Below, piece by piece: positions 61,577 to 64,000 of a DNA stretch of 64,000 bases. Position numbers and translations under genes: made by a program. Numbering within the stretch: position 1 is the first letter of the stretch; each line of letters begins with the position of its first letter. Source of the DNA: JBKEDS01 sp047975545 (GTDB taxonomy: Bacteria; Bacteroidota; Bacteroidia; Flavobacteriales; Flavobacteriaceae); contig JBKEDS010000046.1 in assembly GCA_047975545.1 (NCBI GenBank), forward strand, positions 34,400-98,399, given 5' to 3'. The notes below the pieces were generated by a model. It saw only the letters and a program-made list of their open reading frames with translations. It searched no databases and was not told the origin of the DNA.

Positions 61577-61627
61577 AAATTTTTGAATTATTTGTATACG
61601 AACGTCCAATTATTAATTATAAAAATC

Positions 61628-62803
61628 ATGAACAATCCAATAACATTAAACAAAAGAACCGTTAAAAACCGAATTTTTAAACCCGCCATGTCGGAGCAAC
61701 TTGCCGACAAACACGGAAATCCGAAAGCGGATCTGCTTTCCAAACTTTATGAAACATGGGGAAAAGGCGGTGCCGGATTATTAATTACGGGCAATATAAT
61801 GGTCGATAGAAATGCGCTGGGCGAACCCAGCAATGTAGTATTAGACGATCTTTCGGATTTAAGCAAATTTAAAACTTGGGTAAATGCCGTTAAACCAACG
61901 GGAAGCCTGATTTTTGCACAATTAAACCATCCGGGGAAACAAGTACCGCGGTTTTTAAACGCACAGCCCATGGCACCTTCGGCCATTCCCATAGCAGGGC
62001 CTTTGGCTTCGGGATTTAAACCGCCAAGGGAAATGACGGAAGACGATATAAAACGGGTTATCCAACAATTTGCAACAACATCAAAATTAGCAAAGGAAGT
62101 GGGCTTCGATGGTATTGAAATACACGGCGCCCATGGGTATCTTATCAATCAATTTCTTTCACCAAAACACAATAAAAGACAGGACAAATGGGGCAATGGC
62201 CTTTTGTTTATAACCGAAGTTTACAACAGTATCCGCAAGGCCGTTGGCCAAGATTATCCCATACTTATAAAACTAAACTCATCGGATTTTGAAAAGGGCG
62301 GCTATTCCGAAACCGATGCCTTAAAAGCCATGAAACTTATGGAAGCCATAGGCATGGACGGTATTGAAATTTCCGGTGGCACTTACGAATCGCAAAGCAT
62401 GACGGGCGAAGGACAATCCGGGAGCTATTTTTTAAACTTTGCAAGGGGCGCCAGCAAGGCGCTTAATATTCCTGTTTTGCTAACAGGCGGGTTTCAGTCC
62501 AAATCCCAAATAGAAATAGCATTGGCCGACGGCATAGATATGGTTGGCGTGGGCAGGCCTATGGTACTTAACCCAAATTTTGCCAATGCGGTAATTAATG
62601 GCAGTACCAAAACGTACCCTAACGACATTAATCGCTCTAAATGGCAATATTTAAACCTTGTATCCATGTTGTCATGGTGGGAAGTACAAATGCTAAAAAT
62701 AGCCAAGGGCAAAGTACCAAACCCCAATTTAAGTGTATATAATGCGGCTTTACATGCTGTTACCCACGTGGGGCTTAAATCTTTTGCGCCACGGCGGGGA
62801 TAA
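61628..62803 (+). CDS. NADH:flavin oxidoreductase / Old Yellow Enzyme family
   Basis: 391 residues from the ATG giving MNNPITLNKRTVKNR; the upstream in-frame ATG at 61583 has no Shine-Dalgarno-like context. It is a TIM-barrel FMN enzyme with FDGIEIHGAHGYLINQFLSP (substrate-binding His pair) and LLTGGFQSKSQIEIALADG. OYE-type enzymes reduce activated alkenes. It is governed by the TetR regulator upstream, suggesting induction by a reactive electrophile. A C-terminal tail contains KSFAPRRG. Confidence 0.9.
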   Translation: MNNPITLNKRTVKNRIFKPAMSEQLADKHGNPKADLLSKLYETWGKGGAGLLITGNIMVDRNALGEPSNVVLDDLSDLSKFKTWVNAVKPTGSLIFAQLNHPGKQVPRFLNAQPMAPSAIPIAGPLASGFKPPREMTEDDIKRVIQQFATTSKLAKEVGFDGIEIHGAHGYLINQFLSPKHNKRQDKWGNGLLFITEVYNSIRKAVGQDYPILIKLNSSDFEKGGYSETDALKAMKLMEAIGMDGIEISGGTYESQSMTGEGQSGSYFLNFARGASKALNIPVLLTGGFQSKSQIEIALADGIDMVGVGRPMVLNPNFANAVINGSTKTYPNDINRSKWQYLNLVSMLSWWEVQMLKIAKGKVPNPNLSVYNAALHAVTHVGLKSFAPRRG

Positions 62804-62828
62804 TTACACAAGCGAAAAACGTATTAAA

Positions 62829-62860
62829 AAGGCTATCCGAAAGAGGTAGCCTTCTTATTT
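62829..62860 (+). terminator. Terminator after the OYE gene
   Basis: AAGGCTA and TAGCCTT form a stem around an 11-nt loop, followed by CTTATTTTTT. Confidence 0.7.
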
Positions 62861-62899
62861 TTTACAGGTTTTTAAATTATAAATAACGTTTTGCTTCTT

Positions 62900-63928
62900 C
62901 TAATTAAACTCCCAACCAAAGGTGGTATTAAATACGTAATCGGATTTGTTAAACCCTGCCGCGGGCTTATTGTCGTAGTTATAAGTGAACCCCAGTTTTA
63001 TAAAGAGGTCCAAGGGCAAATCGTATTTTAAATCGAAATCGATATCGCTACGTACCCGACCGCTTTCGGTTAGGCTGGGGTAAAATAAAATACGGGTATA
63101 CACGTCCAAATCGCCCATATCGAACATGTTAAATTCCAGTCCGCCGTAACTTTCCGCCGATGTTCGGTTATCTTCAGGCACGGTTATGTACTTTTCGTTG
63201 TTCCAGGCCAAACCGGCGCCAATGCCCAAATAAAGTTTGTTGTTGTGAAGAAGAAACTTGCCCGCCCCGCCCCTAACATTGCTACGTAAATCGAGGTCCA
63301 ATTGGTTATTGGACAAAAACGAAGCCGTAACATCTAAAAACCAATCGCGTTGCATAAAATAGCGAAAACCCAGTCCGGCATCCGTTCGTTCGGAGCGGTT
63401 GGTTTGGTCTTGGGTGCTAACAATGGCATCGTAATTGGCGTTCGACTCCCACTTGAACCCCGTGTAACTTAACTTTCCGTTTAGTATAAACTGGCTTAAA
63501 TTATTGCTTTTTGTAAAATTATAACCCAATGAGACACTGGTTGTAATGCGGCTTAAAATATTAGACTCTACGGCCTTAAATTCCACAACATCTTTAATGG
63601 GAATACTAATCCACTCGCTGCCATTGCTTAAAAAAATAGCATTGGGGCTTTCGGGTTTTGCCTTAATATGGCTTTGCAAACGCTGGCCCTTGGTAAGGGT
63701 TATAAAATATAATTGCGAACTGGACATGGACAGCACCTCAAGCCAGGAAATTTTAAAATCGGAATCGCTATAATCGGTTTCTATGGTTAGCACGCCCTTT
63801 TTCATGTGCTTAATTTCACCAATTATCTTATCCTTGTTTTTTAGCATTAGGGTGTCGGTTTGCGCCGTACTGTTAATGCTTGTTGCTAATATTATTATGG
63901 AAAATAAAATTTTAACTATACTATTCAT
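62900..63928 (-). CDS. DUF481 outer-membrane protein
   Basis: 342 residues. A signal peptide (about 1-22, ending STAQ) is followed by a small beta domain (about 23-120) and a DUF481 beta-barrel (about 125-342) with alternating aromatic strands and the terminal NTTFGWEFN. DUF481 proteins are outer-membrane barrels of unknown role. It is convergent with the OYE gene and is the last feature; the window ends 72 nt upstream of it. Confidence 0.88.
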   Translation of the reverse strand: MNSIVKILFSIIILATSINSTAQTDTLMLKNKDKIIGEIKHMKKGVLTIETDYSDSDFKISWLEVLSMSSSQLYFITLTKGQRLQSHIKAKPESPNAIFLSNGSEWISIPIKDVVEFKAVESNILSRITTSVSLGYNFTKSNNLSQFILNGKLSYTGFKWESNANYDAIVSTQDQTNRSERTDAGLGFRYFMQRDWFLDVTASFLSNNQLDLDLRSNVRGGAGKFLLHNNKLYLGIGAGLAWNNEKYITVPEDNRTSAESYGGLEFNMFDMGDLDVYTRILFYPSLTESGRVRSDIDFDLKYDLPLDLFIKLGFTYNYDNKPAAGFNKSDYVFNTTFGWEFN

Positions 63929-64000
63929 TCAGCATACTTTTTTCGCCTTAAAACTAATTTATTTCACCTTAAAACACAACGGTTAGGGTAAAAGTGTTGC

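Noticed and set aside
1..64000. tRNA, rRNA, insertion sequence and attachment sites
   Set aside because: I looked for typical cloverleaf, rRNA and transposase signatures by eye and saw none.

Overview
The window looks like a chromosomal segment of a marine-type member of the Bacteroidota, class Flavobacteriia. It carries SprA and a PorP/SprF-family protein (gliding and type IX secretion), GH3-family and DUF4301 proteins typical of that class, and TonB-dependent uptake. Many promoters fit the Bacteroidota -7 consensus TAnnTTTG, often with a TTG about 19 nt upstream. Base composition is AT-rich. I found no rRNA, tRNA, insertion sequence, prophage or CRISPR array. The sequence starts inside maeB.

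Layout. 1-10700: malic enzyme, ruvA, the giant sprA, gcvH and a VanZ-like protein. 10700-12400: two tandem TonB paralogues. 12500-17650: a respiratory block (heme O synthase, two subunits III, subunit IV, a cysteine-less Sco-like protein, Sco1, DUF420). 18460-21580 (minus): a tightly coupled operon pnuC, NadR-like kinase, DUF4301, arfB. 21728-29500: a PL11 rhamnogalacturonan lyase, GH3 protein, DUF2797, PorP/SprF, a three-domain Nfu, dodecin and MscS. 29565-36028 (minus): tsaB and a TolC/MacA/MacB-type tripartite exporter. 36550-38989: promoter, TPP riboswitch and a TonB-dependent receptor, so probably a thiamine(-phosphate) receptor. 39000-40600: lipoprotein, greA, HIT. 40624-48187 (minus): a hexuronate operon (AraC regulator, uxaC, MFS transporter, uxaB, uxaA), which together with the lyase points to pectin use. 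48300-52400: patatin-like protein, a possible structured RNA, lipoprotein, a 45-codon gene and a blaI/blaR1 pair in which blaR1 is frameshifted.

50100-60900 (minus) is a stress- and envelope-flavoured region: META lipoprotein, cardiolipin synthase, DUF308/HdeD, YtxH and holin-like proteins, HchA, two SDR enzymes and a coiled-coil lipoprotein. The main new observation is that six promoters here share one architecture: two imperfect repeats 21 nt apart (20-21 nt in one case), the proximal one ending exactly 20 nt before a TAnnTTTG box. This predicts a local regulon controlled by one two-turn-spaced DNA-binding dimer, possibly of the LytTR type. It includes a 45-aa gene too short for ordinary gene calling. 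The window ends with a TetR regulator (palindromic operator in its own promoter), an Old Yellow Enzyme homologue and a DUF481 outer-membrane protein.
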